This document shows, piece by piece, positions 1 to 8,897 of a DNA stretch of 64,000 nucleotides; position 1 is the first letter of the stretch; each line of letters opens with the position of its first letter. The notes beneath the pieces were generated by a model, which saw nothing but the letters and a program-made list of their open reading frames with translations, did no database searches and was not told the origin of the DNA. This DNA comes from Actinomycetes bacterium (lineage in GTDB: Bacteria; Actinomycetota; Acidimicrobiia; Acidimicrobiales; Ilumatobacteraceae). Made by a program: the position numbers and the translations under genes. The stretch spans positions 1-64,000 of the forward strand of contig JANYCT010000064.1 in NCBI GenBank assembly GCA_025360105.1. The letters are read 5' to 3'.

Positions 1-431
1 TTGGTCACCGATGCCGAGAAGGGATGCGCGGTCGGAGCGCCAATGGGTTCGAGGAAGACCTCGCCGTCGCGCAGGGCGCTCGGGTCCACCGAACTATTTG
101 TCGAGGTGTTGCCTGTCGACGTAATGCCTGTGGGCGTTGACGTGGGTTTGGTGTGCGCCGAAGGGTTCTTGTCGCTGTTGCTGAACACGAAGAACGCGCC
201 AGCCAGCGCAACAACCACGATCACGGCCAGCAAGAACTTCGCCACTCGGTTTTTCTTGGCGAGCATGCCGTGCTGGTTTGCTGTCGATGGCGACATCGGA
301 GCGGGCAGACCTGAGGGAGCGGGAGCAACCACCCCAACACTCGTCACGAGTGCGGTGCCACAGTTTGCGCAGAACGCATCACTGGGGCTCACCGGACTCC
401 CGCACTGTTCGCAGAATCGAGTGGTCACCAC
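1..431 (-). CDS. Zinc-ribbon membrane-anchored protein (partial, runs off left edge)
   Basis: Read on the minus strand from GTG 431, just after an in-frame TGA; the frame stays open to base 1, so the C-terminus is missing. The N-terminus is a double-CxxC zinc ribbon (C7, C10, C21, C24). A proline/serine linker follows, then one hydrophobic helix at about residues 66-83 preceded by a basic stretch (KKNR), and then a Ser/Thr-rich extracytoplasmic stretch. The zinc ribbon is therefore predicted to be cytoplasmic and the rest outside. A GAGGAG lies 10 nt before GTG 431; GTG 428 is an alternative start. The visible end resembles actinobacterial zinc-ribbon proteins with a DUF6777-like outer domain, but too little is present to assign that. 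The function is unknown. It is divergent from the next gene. Confidence 0.8.
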   Translation of the reverse strand, partial: MVTTRFCEQCGSPVSPSDAFCANCGTALVTSVGVVAPAPSGLPAPMSPSTANQHGMLAKKNRVAKFLLAVIVVVALAGAFFVFSNSDKNPSAHTKPTSTPTGITSTGNTSTNSSVDPSALRDGEVFLEPIGAPTAHPFSASVT

Positions 432-578
432 TCAACTGGTACTCCTCGTATTGTTGACGGCCGAAGCCGGCTGTAGAGGCGAAAGTAACGCCTTCATGCA
501 GGAGTCCGTTGAGGTGTCCGAAAGCGTCCGGGCCGTTCGACGTGTTTGAGTCCACACGACACGATGAAAGGAACCGAC

Positions 579-1205
579 ATGGCTGATATTCAGAAGATGA
601 CCCGCAATGAGGCCGAGGCTCTGCTCGAGTACCTGCGCGGGGTGCCCGACGAGCGGTGGGCAACCGGCACCGTGTGTGATCCGTGGTCGGTGAAGCATCT
701 CGTGGCGCATCTCACGGCGTTGAGCAACCAGACGCTGACGAACTTCGCGAAGCGAATGATCGCCACCGGTTTCAACCTCGCGAAAGTGGTCGACGGTGAT
801 CTCCAGAAGTACCTGAAGCCCAGGGACGAGATGTTGGCAACGTTCGAGTCGTCCATTCGTAACCCCACGACGCCGAAGATGCTCGACGAGGTCGCGTTGG
901 GCGAATTCATCGTTCACGGCGAGGACGTGCGACGTGCCCTCGGCGACCGTGGCGAGCATCCGGCCGCGCACGTCACTGCCATCGGCAAGATGTGTGCGGA
1001 GTCCAAGAAGCCGCTGAACGGACGGGTCAGGACCACCGGGCTGTCACTGCGCGCCACTGACGGCGACTTCGTCTGGGGGATTGGTCCAGAGATTGCCGGG
1101 CCGGGTGTCGACTTGCTCCGGGCGATCTCGGGACGCGCTGAGGCCCTGAGGCTCTGCGAGGGTGAGGGTCTCGAGACACTCCGCTCTCGTTGCGCAGCCA
1201 CATAG
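579..1205 (+). CDS. DinB/MDMPI-family protein (maleylpyruvate isomerase-like)
   Basis: 208 aa. ATG 579 was chosen because AAAGGA (567-572) precedes it by 6 nt. The N-terminal half has the alpha-helical bundle pattern of the mycothiol-dependent maleylpyruvate isomerase/DinB superfamily, with a WSVKHLVAHL segment whose histidines would be metal ligands. The C-terminal part, with GEFIVHGEDVRRAL, matches the usual second conserved block of the actinobacterial TIGR03083-type family. Family members are thought to be mycothiol-linked metal enzymes, but most have no known substrate and none can be inferred here. It stands alone, 121 bp before nifJ, which has its own promoter-like box. Confidence 0.75.
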   Translation: MADIQKMTRNEAEALLEYLRGVPDERWATGTVCDPWSVKHLVAHLTALSNQTLTNFAKRMIATGFNLAKVVDGDLQKYLKPRDEMLATFESSIRNPTTPKMLDEVALGEFIVHGEDVRRALGDRGEHPAAHVTAIGKMCAESKKPLNGRVRTTGLSLRATDGDFVWGIGPEIAGPGVDLLRAISGRAEALRLCEGEGLETLRSRCAAT

Positions 1206-1314
1206 CCGCCAACACATCACTGCTCGGCAGCACGGTGTTCTTCTGGCGCCACACGTGGACTCGGCGAGTACTCAAGTTGACTTTCGGCCCTGTTATGGGG
1301 CGCGGGCGTCTGCA

Positions 1315-1320
1315 TATTCT
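1315..1320 (+). promoter_or_regulatory. Putative -10 box for leaderless nifJ mRNA
   Basis: TATTCT followed by 6 nt and then ATG 1327, so transcription would start at or next to the start codon. There is no Shine-Dalgarno sequence. A TTGACT at 1277-1282 is too far upstream to be its -35. Confidence 0.5.
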
Positions 1321-1326
1321 GACCAG

Positions 1327-4300
1327 ATGAGCGACTGGGACACCGTTGACGGCAACGAGGCGGCGGCGAGCGTTGCCTACCGACTTTCCGAGGTGATCGC
1401 GATCTACCCGATCACACCGGCATCCACAATGGCCGAGGCGTGTGATGCATGGGCCGCAGTGGGACGCCCGAACCTGTGGGGCACTGTTCCCGAAGTGGTG
1501 GAGATGCAATCCGAGGCCGGTGCCGCGGGCACGCTACACGGAGCGACGATGCGAGGTGCGCTGGCCAGCACGTTCACAGCGTCGCAGGGCCTGTTGTTGA
1601 TGTTGCCGAACATGTTCAAGATCGCCGGCGAGTTGTCACCCGCAGTGGTGCACGTCGCTGCGCGCTCGTTGGCCACTCACGCGTTATCCATCTTCGGTGA
1701 TCACAGCGACGTGATGGCGGCGCGCACCACCGGCTGGGCGATGCTGTCGTCCGGTTCGGTGCAAGAGGCTGCCGACTTCGCGCTGATCGCGCATGCAGCA
1801 TCGCTCGAGAGCCGTGTGCCGTTCCTGCACTTCTTCGATGGCTTCCGTACCTCGCACGAGGTGGCTACCGTTCACCTGCCGACCGACGACGACATCGCCG
1901 CGTTGGTCGACGAGCAGTGGATCACCGACCATCGCCTGCGCGCGCTCGACCCGGATCGTCCGGTATTGCGTGGTTCGGCACAGAATCCCGATGTGTTCTT
2001 CCAGGCGCGTGAGGCCAGCAACACCTACACGATGTCGGTGCCGGGCATCGTCGAAGGTGCATTCGCGAGACTCGCCGACCGAACCGGGCGCCAGTACGGT
2101 CTGGTCGAGTACTCGGGTGCTCCCGACGCAGAGCGCGTTGTGGTGCTGATGGGCTCTGGCGCGGGCGCGGCACACGAGGCGATCGAGCGACTCAATGCCG
2201 AGGGTGCCCGCGTGGGCATGCTGACTGTGCGGCTGTATCGCCCGTTTCCGTCTGCTGCGCTGGTCGCGGCGCTGCCCACAACGGTGCGCGCCGTCGCAGT
2301 GTTGGATCGCACCAAGGAGCCAGGCGCTCCGGCCGAGCCGTTATGTCTTGACGTGATCGAAGCGCTTGCCGATGCTGCCGCCGACGGTATCCGCACGATG
2401 CCGCGCGTCATCGGGGGCCGATATGGGTTGTCGTCGAAGGAGTTCACCCCCGCAATGGTGAAGGCGGTGCTCGACGAACTCGACGCACCCGCACCGAAGA
2501 AGCGCTTCACGGTGGGAATCATCGATGACGTGACCCACCTGAGCCTGTCGGTGGACTCTGCGTTCACCACCGACCACGCAGCGCTGCGAGCAGTGTTCTA
2601 CGGGTTGGGCTCTGACGGCACCGTCGGAGCGAACAAGCACACGGCCAAGATTGTGGGCGACCTCACCGGCCGCCACGCGCAGGGATACTTCGTCTACGAC
2701 TCGAAGAAGTCCGGTTCGATGACCGTGTCGCATCTGCGTTTCGATGCCGACGAGATTCGCTCGACGTATCTGATCACCGAAGCCGACTTCGTCGCGGTGC
2801 ATCAGTTCGGTCTCTTCGATCGTCTCGATGTGCTATCGCTGGCCCGCGAAGGTGCGACGCTGCTGTTCAACAGTCCCTACCCAGTGGCTGACACGTGGGA
2901 CCGTCTGCCGCGTGAGGTGCAGGACCAGATCGCCGACAAACAACTCGATGTGCACGTGATCGACGCACACCGTGTGGCCCGTGAAGCGGGTCTCGCCGGA
3001 CAGATCAACATCATCATGCAGGTCGCCTTCTTCGCGCTGACGGATCTGATGCCTTTCGACGACGCGATTGCAGCCGTCGAGACCGCAGTTCGCCAGGCGT
3101 ACGGCAAACGCGGTGGGCCTGTGGTCGACGCGAACATCGCCGCGGTGGCGCTCACCGTTGGAGAGTTGCACGACATGCCTGTACCGGCCGTGACCACGGC
3201 GACGCGCCATCGCCGGTCGCAGGTTCCCGTTGATGCTCCTGACTTCGTACAGCGTGTCACCGCGCGAATGCTCGCCGGCGAGGGCGATCTGCTTCCCGTG
3301 AGCGCATTGCCGGTTGACGGAGTGTTCCCCACCGGCACGGCTCGTTTCGAGAAGCGTCGCCTGGCTGCAACGATCCCGATCTGGGATGCGTCGATCTGTA
3401 TCGACTGCGCCCGTTGCGCGCTCGTGTGCCCCCACGCCGCGATTCGGATGAAGGTGTACGACGGTGTCGAGCTCGGCGCTGCGCCAGCGGATTTTCCCAC
3501 CAGGAGCTTCCGCTCGCATGACCATCCCGGTCTCCAACTCACGATCCAGGTCGCGCCCGACGACTGCACCGGGTGCGGCGTCTGCGTCGACATCTGTCCG
3601 GCTCGCTCGAAGAGCGAGGTGCGTCACAAGGCGATCAACATGGAACCCGTCGACGACCATCGCGACGTGGAGGTCGAACGCTTCGATGTCTTCCAGAAGA
3701 TCAGTGCGGTCGCACCCGGCGTACTCGAGCCATCGAGCGTGAAGGGTTCGCAGGTTCGCGAGCCGCTGTTCGAGTTCTCGGGCGCTTGTGCTGGCTGTGG
3801 CGAGACGCCCTATATCAAGTTGCTCAGTCAGCTCTTCGGCGACCGTGCCATCGTTGCAAATGCAACTGGATGCTCCTCCATCTTCGGTGGCAACCTGCCA
3901 ACCACTCCTTGGGGCACTGACGTGGCTGGCCGCGGCCCGGCCTGGGCGAACTCGCTGTTCGAGGACAACGCCGAGTTCGGCTTGGGTATGCGCATCGCGC
4001 TCGATCGTCAGTCGGCAACCGCGCAGCGATGGCTCCGCGAGTTGACGCCGCATGTCGGCGCACCGCTGGTGCAGGCCATCCTGGCCGTCGACCCGATCAC
4101 GCCGATCGACGATGCGACCCTCGCCACCCAACGCGGGCTGATCGCTGAACTCGACACGGAACTCGCCACGCTCGTCACCGGTGCCGACGCGGGTGTCGCA
4201 ACACTTGCCCGGCGACTGCAGCCACTCACGGGCACGCTGGTCCGCAAGAACGTGTGGATCGTGGGTGGCGACGGTTGGGCCTACGACATCGGTGCCGGTG

Positions 4301-4953
4301 GTTTGGACCACGTACTCGGCTCGGGTCGAGACGTGAACATCCTCGTGCTGGACACCGAGGTGTATTCGAACACCGGGGGACAGGCCTCGAAATCGACCCC
4401 GCGTGCGGCAGTGGCCAAGTTCGCGTCGGCCGGTAAGACGACCGCGAAGAAGGACCTCGGCACCGAGGCGCGTCGCTACGGCGACGTGTATGTAGCGCAG
4501 GTGGCCATCGGCGCCAACGACATCCAGACCGTCAAGGCCTTCGCCGAGGCCGAGGCATGGCCGGGTGTGTCGCTGATCATCGCGTACTCCACGTGCATCG
4601 CCCACGGCATCGAGATGTCGACGTCGATGTCGCACCAGAAGGTGGCGGTGCAGACCGGCTACTGGCCGCTGTACCGATACCGCCCCGGCGTCGACGAACA
4701 CACGCTGCCGTTCTCGCTGGACTCGAAGGACCCCACACTGCCCATTGCCGACTTCGTCGGGGCAGAGGGACGCTTCACGATGCTCGCACGGTCACATCCC
4801 GAGCAGGCATCGAAACTGCTCGCCCTTGCGCAGAAAGATGTCGACGAACGGTGGCGCTACTACCGCCAGTTGGCGGGGGTGGAACGCAGTGTGTCCCATC
4901 TCGACGAACCCGCGCCCGAAGCGGCCCCAGCAACAAACGAGGAGCCATCATGA
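1327..4953 (+). CDS. nifJ: Pyruvate:ferredoxin (flavodoxin) oxidoreductase, single-chain
   Basis: 1208 aa, the usual length of homodimeric PFOR. It converts pyruvate and CoA to acetyl-CoA, CO2 and reduced ferredoxin/flavodoxin using TPP and three [4Fe-4S] clusters. An N-terminal pyrimidine-binding domain with YPITPAS is followed by the transketolase-C-like domain and the EKR region. A two-cluster ferredoxin domain follows (C691, C694, C697, C701 and C747, C750, C753, C757). The TPP domain carries C821, C824, C849 and C1090 for the proximal cluster, plus GGDGWAYDIG and a VYSNTGGQASKSTP block. Cysteine spacing matches the Desulfovibrio africanus enzyme. ATG 1327 follows a leaderless-type -10 box. 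The stop overlaps the next gene by ATGA. Confidence 0.95.
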   Translation: MSDWDTVDGNEAAASVAYRLSEVIAIYPITPASTMAEACDAWAAVGRPNLWGTVPEVVEMQSEAGAAGTLHGATMRGALASTFTASQGLLLMLPNMFKIAGELSPAVVHVAARSLATHALSIFGDHSDVMAARTTGWAMLSSGSVQEAADFALIAHAASLESRVPFLHFFDGFRTSHEVATVHLPTDDDIAALVDEQWITDHRLRALDPDRPVLRGSAQNPDVFFQAREASNTYTMSVPGIVEGAFARLADRTGRQYGLVEYSGAPDAERVVVLMGSGAGAAHEAIERLNAEGARVGMLTVRLYRPFPSAALVAALPTTVRAVAVLDRTKEPGAPAEPLCLDVIEALADAAADGIRTMPRVIGGRYGLSSKEFTPAMVKAVLDELDAPAPKKRFTVGIIDDVTHLSLSVDSAFTTDHAALRAVFYGLGSDGTVGANKHTAKIVGDLTGRHAQGYFVYDSKKSGSMTVSHLRFDADEIRSTYLITEADFVAVHQFGLFDRLDVLSLAREGATLLFNSPYPVADTWDRLPREVQDQIADKQLDVHVIDAHRVAREAGLAGQINIIMQVAFFALTDLMPFDDAIAAVETAVRQAYGKRGGPVVDANIAAVALTVGELHDMPVPAVTTATRHRRSQVPVDAPDFVQRVTARMLAGEGDLLPVSALPVDGVFPTGTARFEKRRLAATIPIWDASICIDCARCALVCPHAAIRMKVYDGVELGAAPADFPTRSFRSHDHPGLQLTIQVAPDDCTGCGVCVDICPARSKSEVRHKAINMEPVDDHRDVEVERFDVFQKISAVAPGVLEPSSVKGSQVREPLFEFSGACAGCGETPYIKLLSQLFGDRAIVANATGCSSIFGGNLPTTPWGTDVAGRGPAWANSLFEDNAEFGLGMRIALDRQSATAQRWLRELTPHVGAPLVQAILAVDPITPIDDATLATQRGLIAELDTELATLVTGADAGVATLARRLQPLTGTLVRKNVWIVGGDGWAYDIGAGGLDHVLGSGRDVNILVLDTEVYSNTGGQASKSTPRAAVAKFASAGKTTAKKDLGTEARRYGDVYVAQVAIGANDIQTVKAFAEAEAWPGVSLIIAYSTCIAHGIEMSTSMSHQKVAVQTGYWPLYRYRPGVDEHTLPFSLDSKDPTLPIADFVGAEGRFTMLARSHPEQASKLLALAQKDVDERWRYYRQLAGVERSVSHLDEPAPEAAPATNEEPS

Positions 4954-5981
4954 GCGCCGATCTGAGTTGTCGCTATCTCGGCCTGGATCTGGCCGGCCCC
5001 ATCGTTGCCTCCGCGGGGCCGCTGACCGGGCGCCTCGACACGCTCAAGCGCCTCGAGGCAGCAGGTGCCGCCGCAGTGGTGCTGCCGTCGCTGTTCGAAG
5101 AGGAGATCGTCAGCGCAGCCTTCCAGCTTCATGCAATGCACAACCAGGGTGCCGGGGTGTTTGCCGAGGCGTCGAGCTACTTGCCCGATGTGCCCGACAC
5201 ACCTACCGATGTCGATCGCTACCTCGATCTGGTCGCCGACGCGAGTGAGCAACTCTCGATTCCGGTGATCGCCAGCCTCAACGGCATGTCCACGGGTGGG
5301 TGGGTGCGCTACGCCACCGAACTGGCTCAGGCAGGAGCAGCGGCGATCGAACTGAACGTGTATCTGATGGCGGCCGATCGCGCCGACACGGCTGCGACGG
5401 TGGAGAACCGCATCGTCGATCTCGTTCGCTCCGTTCGTGAGGCCGTGTCGATTCCGCTCGCCGTGAAGCTGTCGCCGTACTTCAGCGCGTTGGGCAACAT
5501 GGCTGAAGCCGTGGTCGGTGCGGGCGCCGATGGGCTCGTGATGTTCAACCGCTTCTATCAACCCGAGATCGATCTCGAGTCGCTCACCGTGCAACCCAGT
5601 CTCGAGCTCAGCACCGCAGCCGACCTTCGTTTGCCGTTGCGATGGATCGCGGTTCTGTACGGCCGGGTCCCGTGTTCGCTGGCCCTGTCCGGGGGTGTGC
5701 ACACGTGGGGTGATGTCATCAAAGGTCTCCTGGCCGGTGCCGATGTGACGATGACGACCTCGTCGCTGCTTCGACTCGGACCCGAGCACGTGCACGAACT
5801 CCTCCGCGGTGTCACTGCGTGGCTCGACGAACACGACTACGAATCGATCGAGCAACTGCGCGGCAGTATGAGCCAACAATCGGTGCCCGACCCTGATGCG
5901 TACGAGCGCTCGAACTACCTCAAGGTGCTGCGTCATGGTGCCGCTCGGTACCTCCCGCAGTACGTGCGCGTCGAGGACTGA
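4950..5981 (+). CDS. Dihydroorotate dehydrogenase-like flavoprotein
   Basis: 343 aa FMN-binding TIM barrel of the DHOD-like family. The N-terminus (SADLSCRYLGLDLAGPIVASAGPLT) is the typical substrate-barrel start, SLNGMSTGGW and AVKLSP lie in the barrel core, and ALSGGVHTWGDVIKGLLAGAD is the phosphate-binding segment near the C-terminus. The start ATG 4950 overlaps the nifJ stop (ATGA) and has GAGGAG 5 nt upstream, so translation is coupled. This family often sits beside nifJ and is distinct from PyrD. No pyrimidine-biosynthesis gene is nearby, so a role in orotate synthesis is unlikely. A redox role linked to PFOR is my inference from the coupling. Confidence 0.85.
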   Translation: MSADLSCRYLGLDLAGPIVASAGPLTGRLDTLKRLEAAGAAAVVLPSLFEEEIVSAAFQLHAMHNQGAGVFAEASSYLPDVPDTPTDVDRYLDLVADASEQLSIPVIASLNGMSTGGWVRYATELAQAGAAAIELNVYLMAADRADTAATVENRIVDLVRSVREAVSIPLAVKLSPYFSALGNMAEAVVGAGADGLVMFNRFYQPEIDLESLTVQPSLELSTAADLRLPLRWIAVLYGRVPCSLALSGGVHTWGDVIKGLLAGADVTMTTSSLLRLGPEHVHELLRGVTAWLDEHDYESIEQLRGSMSQQSVPDPDAYERSNYLKVLRHGAARYLPQYVRVED

Positions 5982-6012
5982 CGTCCGGGAATGCGCCCCT
6001 CACAGCAGAAAC

Positions 6013-6018
6013 TAGGAT
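6013..6018 (+). promoter_or_regulatory. Putative -10 box for leaderless acyl-CoA ligase mRNA
   Basis: TAGGAT, 7 nt, then ATG 6026; no Shine-Dalgarno sequence is present. Confidence 0.45.
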
Positions 6019-6025
6019 TCTCAAC

Positions 6026-7585
6026 ATGAAGGAACTGCTCTACCACCGGCATCTGCTCCCAGCAGTGCAACGCAACGCCAACCGCGTGTGCGCCACCGAT
6101 GCCTCCACCGGACTCAGCACCACGTTCAGTGAGCACCTCGATCGCGTGCTTCGCCTGATCGGTGGCCTGCAGTCGCTGGGTGTTACGCGTAGCGATCGGT
6201 TCGCGATCATGACGATGAATTCACCGCAGTACCTCGAGATGTACCACGCGGCCTTCCTCGGTGGCGGCGTGGTCAACCCGCTCAACCTTCGGCTTGCGCC
6301 CAAGGAACTGGCATACGTGCTGAAGAACTCCGGTACGAAGGTGTGCTTCGTCGATTTCATTTTCGCTGGCCTCATCGACGCGGTGCGCGACGATGCGGGT
6401 CTCGAGACCGTTGTGCTGGTGGGTGGCGGCGCAGTGCCTCACGACGTCGCCTACGAGGACCTACTCGCTGCGAGTACTCCAACGCTTCCCGCCGAGGGCG
6501 ACGAAACCGATCCGGTGGTCCTCATGTATACGGGCGGCACGACGGGAATGCCCAAGGGCGTACTGCTCGACCAGCGTGCCGAGATGCTCAACATGTACCA
6601 CGTCATGGCGCGCCTGCCCTTGAGCCGTGATGATGTCTCGCTGTTGCAGACGCCGATGTTCCATGCGGCATCGATGTTCAGCGTGCTTGGCGGCCCCACC
6701 CTTGGCTGCCACACCGTGACGATCCCGATGTTCGACCCAGCGCGGGTGATGGCCGCGGTCGAGGAATACTCGCCGACGCTCACCGTGATGGTGCCCACGA
6801 TGATCAACATGGTCCTGTCGCATCCCGACTTCGCTCCCGACCGGATGGGGAGTTTCCGCAGCCTCGTCTATGGCGCGTCACCGATGCCCCAGGCCGTACT
6901 CGAGCGGTTGTTGCAGATGTATCCCGAGATGGACATCTGGCAGGGCTACGGCATGACCGAGAGCGCCTCGATCCTCACCATGCTCGGCGCCGACGAGCAC
7001 CGTGCCGGCGGGAAATTCCTCAGCTCGGCCGGCGCACCGGTGCCCGGCGTCGTGTTGAGCATTCAGGGCGAGGCGGGCGAGGAACTCGCGGTTGGCGAGG
7101 TGGGCGAGGTCTGCGCCCGTGGCGGCAACTACATGATCGAATACTGGAACAACGCCGAGGCCACTGCTGAGGTCTTCCGCAACGGCTGGTATCACACCGG
7201 CGATGCGGGCTACGTCGACGACGAGGGCTATCTGTATCTGGTCGATCGGGTGAAGGACATGATCGTCACGGGTGGCGAGAACGTGTACTCCAGCGAGGTC
7301 GAGAACGCGCTGTCCACACACCCAGCCGTCGCTCAGGTTGCTGTCATCGGCATCCCCGACGATCGGTGGGGCGAGGCCGTACATGCGCTCGTCGTGTTGC
7401 GGCCCGGCATGTCGGCCACCGAAGCCGAACTCATCAACCACTGTCGCGAGCACATCGCCGGGTACAAGCTGCCCAAGAGCGTGGAGTTCAGGGTCGAGCC
7501 GCTGCCGTTGTCGGGAGCGATGAAGGTGTTGAAGAAGGACTTGCGCGCGCCCTACTGGGAGGGCCGCAGCCGCCGCGTCAACTGA
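6026..7585 (+). CDS. AMP-dependent acyl-CoA synthetase/ligase
   Basis: 519 aa ANL-superfamily enzyme that activates a carboxylate via an acyl-adenylate to its CoA thioester. The phosphate loop YTGGTTGMPKG starts at residue 168. WQGYGMTES, the NGWYHTGD motif (about residue 390) and VDRVKDMIVTGGENVYSSEVEN follow in order. The C-terminal lysine lies in SGAMKVLKKDLR. The length and motifs fit the long/medium-chain fatty acid or aromatic acid class; the sequence does not fix the substrate. It lies 44 bp behind the DHOD-like gene with its own promoter-like box. The last 34 bp overlap, tail to tail, the convergent ArgE-like gene. Confidence 0.9.
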   Translation: MKELLYHRHLLPAVQRNANRVCATDASTGLSTTFSEHLDRVLRLIGGLQSLGVTRSDRFAIMTMNSPQYLEMYHAAFLGGGVVNPLNLRLAPKELAYVLKNSGTKVCFVDFIFAGLIDAVRDDAGLETVVLVGGGAVPHDVAYEDLLAASTPTLPAEGDETDPVVLMYTGGTTGMPKGVLLDQRAEMLNMYHVMARLPLSRDDVSLLQTPMFHAASMFSVLGGPTLGCHTVTIPMFDPARVMAAVEEYSPTLTVMVPTMINMVLSHPDFAPDRMGSFRSLVYGASPMPQAVLERLLQMYPEMDIWQGYGMTESASILTMLGADEHRAGGKFLSSAGAPVPGVVLSIQGEAGEELAVGEVGEVCARGGNYMIEYWNNAEATAEVFRNGWYHTGDAGYVDDEGYLYLVDRVKDMIVTGGENVYSSEVENALSTHPAVAQVAVIGIPDDRWGEAVHALVVLRPGMSATEAELINHCREHIAGYKLPKSVEFRVEPLPLSGAMKVLKKDLRAPYWEGRSRRVN

Positions 7586-8793
7586 TGTGCGCGGCCGGAC
7601 GGGCGGGACTGGCCGGTGCAGACGTCGGTGATGATGCGTGACACGAAGGCCAGGCACGCGCGGAGTTGATCGAGCGCCACGTATTCGTCGGGTTTGTGGG
7701 CCACGCCGATATCGCCGGGACCGCAGATCACCACGGGGACGTCGAGGGCAACAGCGAACAGCCCGCCTTCGGTGCCGAAGCCGAGCGGCGTGCTGACCCC
7801 GCGGTCGGCAGCGCGTTCGACCATGCGTACCCAGGGACTCGATGCGTCGGTTGCCAAGGCGGGGTAACGCGTGATCTCTGTGATCTCGACACCACCACCG
7901 ACGCTCGCCAGCGTGGCACGTTCTTCCTCGATCGCGATCCACAGCGGCGCAAGGAGCGAATCGGGATCAAGCGACGCGCTGTGGCGCATCTCGAAGGTGA
8001 TGTCGCAACGCGCCGCAAGCACGTTCAGCGCGGTGCCCCCCGTGATGGTTCCCACGTTCACAGTGACCTCGGCATTGGCCTCGCCGGTGTCGTCGCGGTA
8101 CGCGCTGTGCCGATGCGCCGCAGCGATGGCTTCGAGCGAGGCGATCACGCGTGCTGCGGAACTGATCGCGTTCGGCAGAAACGGCGACAGGCTCGAATGG
8201 CCCGCCTGTGCGGTGAACGACACGCTGTAGGCCAACTTGCCGAGATGGGCGTGGCGCGGACGCATCATCGTGGGTTCGCCGATGAGCACGAGGTCCGGCC
8301 GAAGGTGTTCGTCGAACCGGTTGTCGACGAGGTGTTGCAACAGGCCGCGCACGCCGACACAACCGATCTCCTCGTCGTAGGAGAGCGCGATGTGCAACGG
8401 CGCGGAGAGCCGAGTTGGGTCGAGCGTCTCGACGGCGGCGAGCACACACGCAATGAACCCCTTCATGTCGGCGGTACCGCGACCGACCAAATGTTCTCCG
8501 ACGATCGACAGCGAGTACGGGTCGCTTGCCCAGCCGGTGCCGGCCGGAACCACGTCGGTGTGCCCGGACAGCAGCAGCCCGCCGGGGCCGCTGGGGCCGA
8601 TCGATGCGAGCAGATTGGCGCGCCCTTCCGGTCCACCGATGATCGACGTCGTGGCGCCGAACGCCTGCAGGTGATCAGCCGCCCAGTCGATGAGCGTGCG
8701 ATTCGGGGTGGTGCTCTCGGTGGGCATCGCCACCATGTGGCCGAGCAGTTCGAGCACCCGTTCGTCTTTCTGGGTGCGCTCGTTGATGCTCAT
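7552..8793 (-). CDS. argE: M20 peptidase, acetylornithine deacetylase/succinyl-diaminopimelate desuccinylase family
   Basis: 413 aa zinc amidohydrolase. Ligands and catalytic residues are visible in the usual order: SGHTDVVP, GTADMKGF, DEEIGCVG with the catalytic Glu, and QAGHSS in the lid domain. The overall spacing fits ArgE, which hydrolyses N2-acetylornithine, but DapE and other acylamino-acid deacylases share this layout. No arginine gene is near, so the symbol is tentative. The start was placed at ATG 8793; an in-frame GTG lies one codon upstream. The C-terminal dozen codons overlap the end of the acyl-CoA ligase gene on the other strand. The basic, Ser-rich tail looks non-conserved. 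Confidence 0.75.
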   Translation of the reverse strand: MSINERTQKDERVLELLGHMVAMPTESTTPNRTLIDWAADHLQAFGATTSIIGGPEGRANLLASIGPSGPGGLLLSGHTDVVPAGTGWASDPYSLSIVGEHLVGRGTADMKGFIACVLAAVETLDPTRLSAPLHIALSYDEEIGCVGVRGLLQHLVDNRFDEHLRPDLVLIGEPTMMRPRHAHLGKLAYSVSFTAQAGHSSLSPFLPNAISSAARVIASLEAIAAAHRHSAYRDDTGEANAEVTVNVGTITGGTALNVLAARCDITFEMRHSASLDPDSLLAPLWIAIEEERATLASVGGGVEITEITRYPALATDASSPWVRMVERAADRGVSTPLGFGTEGGLFAVALDVPVVICGPGDIGVAHKPDEYVALDQLRACLAFVSRIITDVCTGQSRPSGRAHQLTRRLRPSQ

Positions 8794-8897
8794 CACCGCC
8801 AGTATTGCCGCCTTGACCCCGGTGACGCTTGCGCGCGCTGGTTACGGTGGCCCGAAAGATGACGGCAGCAGTGTCGGCGCTCGCGGAGGAGACAGTT

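Noticed and set aside
1-549. A 182-codon plus-strand frame at the left edge
   Set aside because: The minus strand of the same region encodes a zinc ribbon with correctly spaced cysteines and a membrane helix, which explains the sequence much better.
1277-1299. TTGACT and TATGGG as a conventional nifJ promoter
   Set aside because: The spacing is about 11 bp, too short; the TATTCT box nearer the start fits better.
2833-4701. A 622-codon open frame on the minus strand inside nifJ
   Set aside because: It is antisense to a clear full-length PFOR, has no recognisable domain and is Arg/His-rich, as expected of a shadow frame in G+C-rich DNA. The same applies to the long antisense frames inside ilvD (51889-53748) and gatB (32639-33661).
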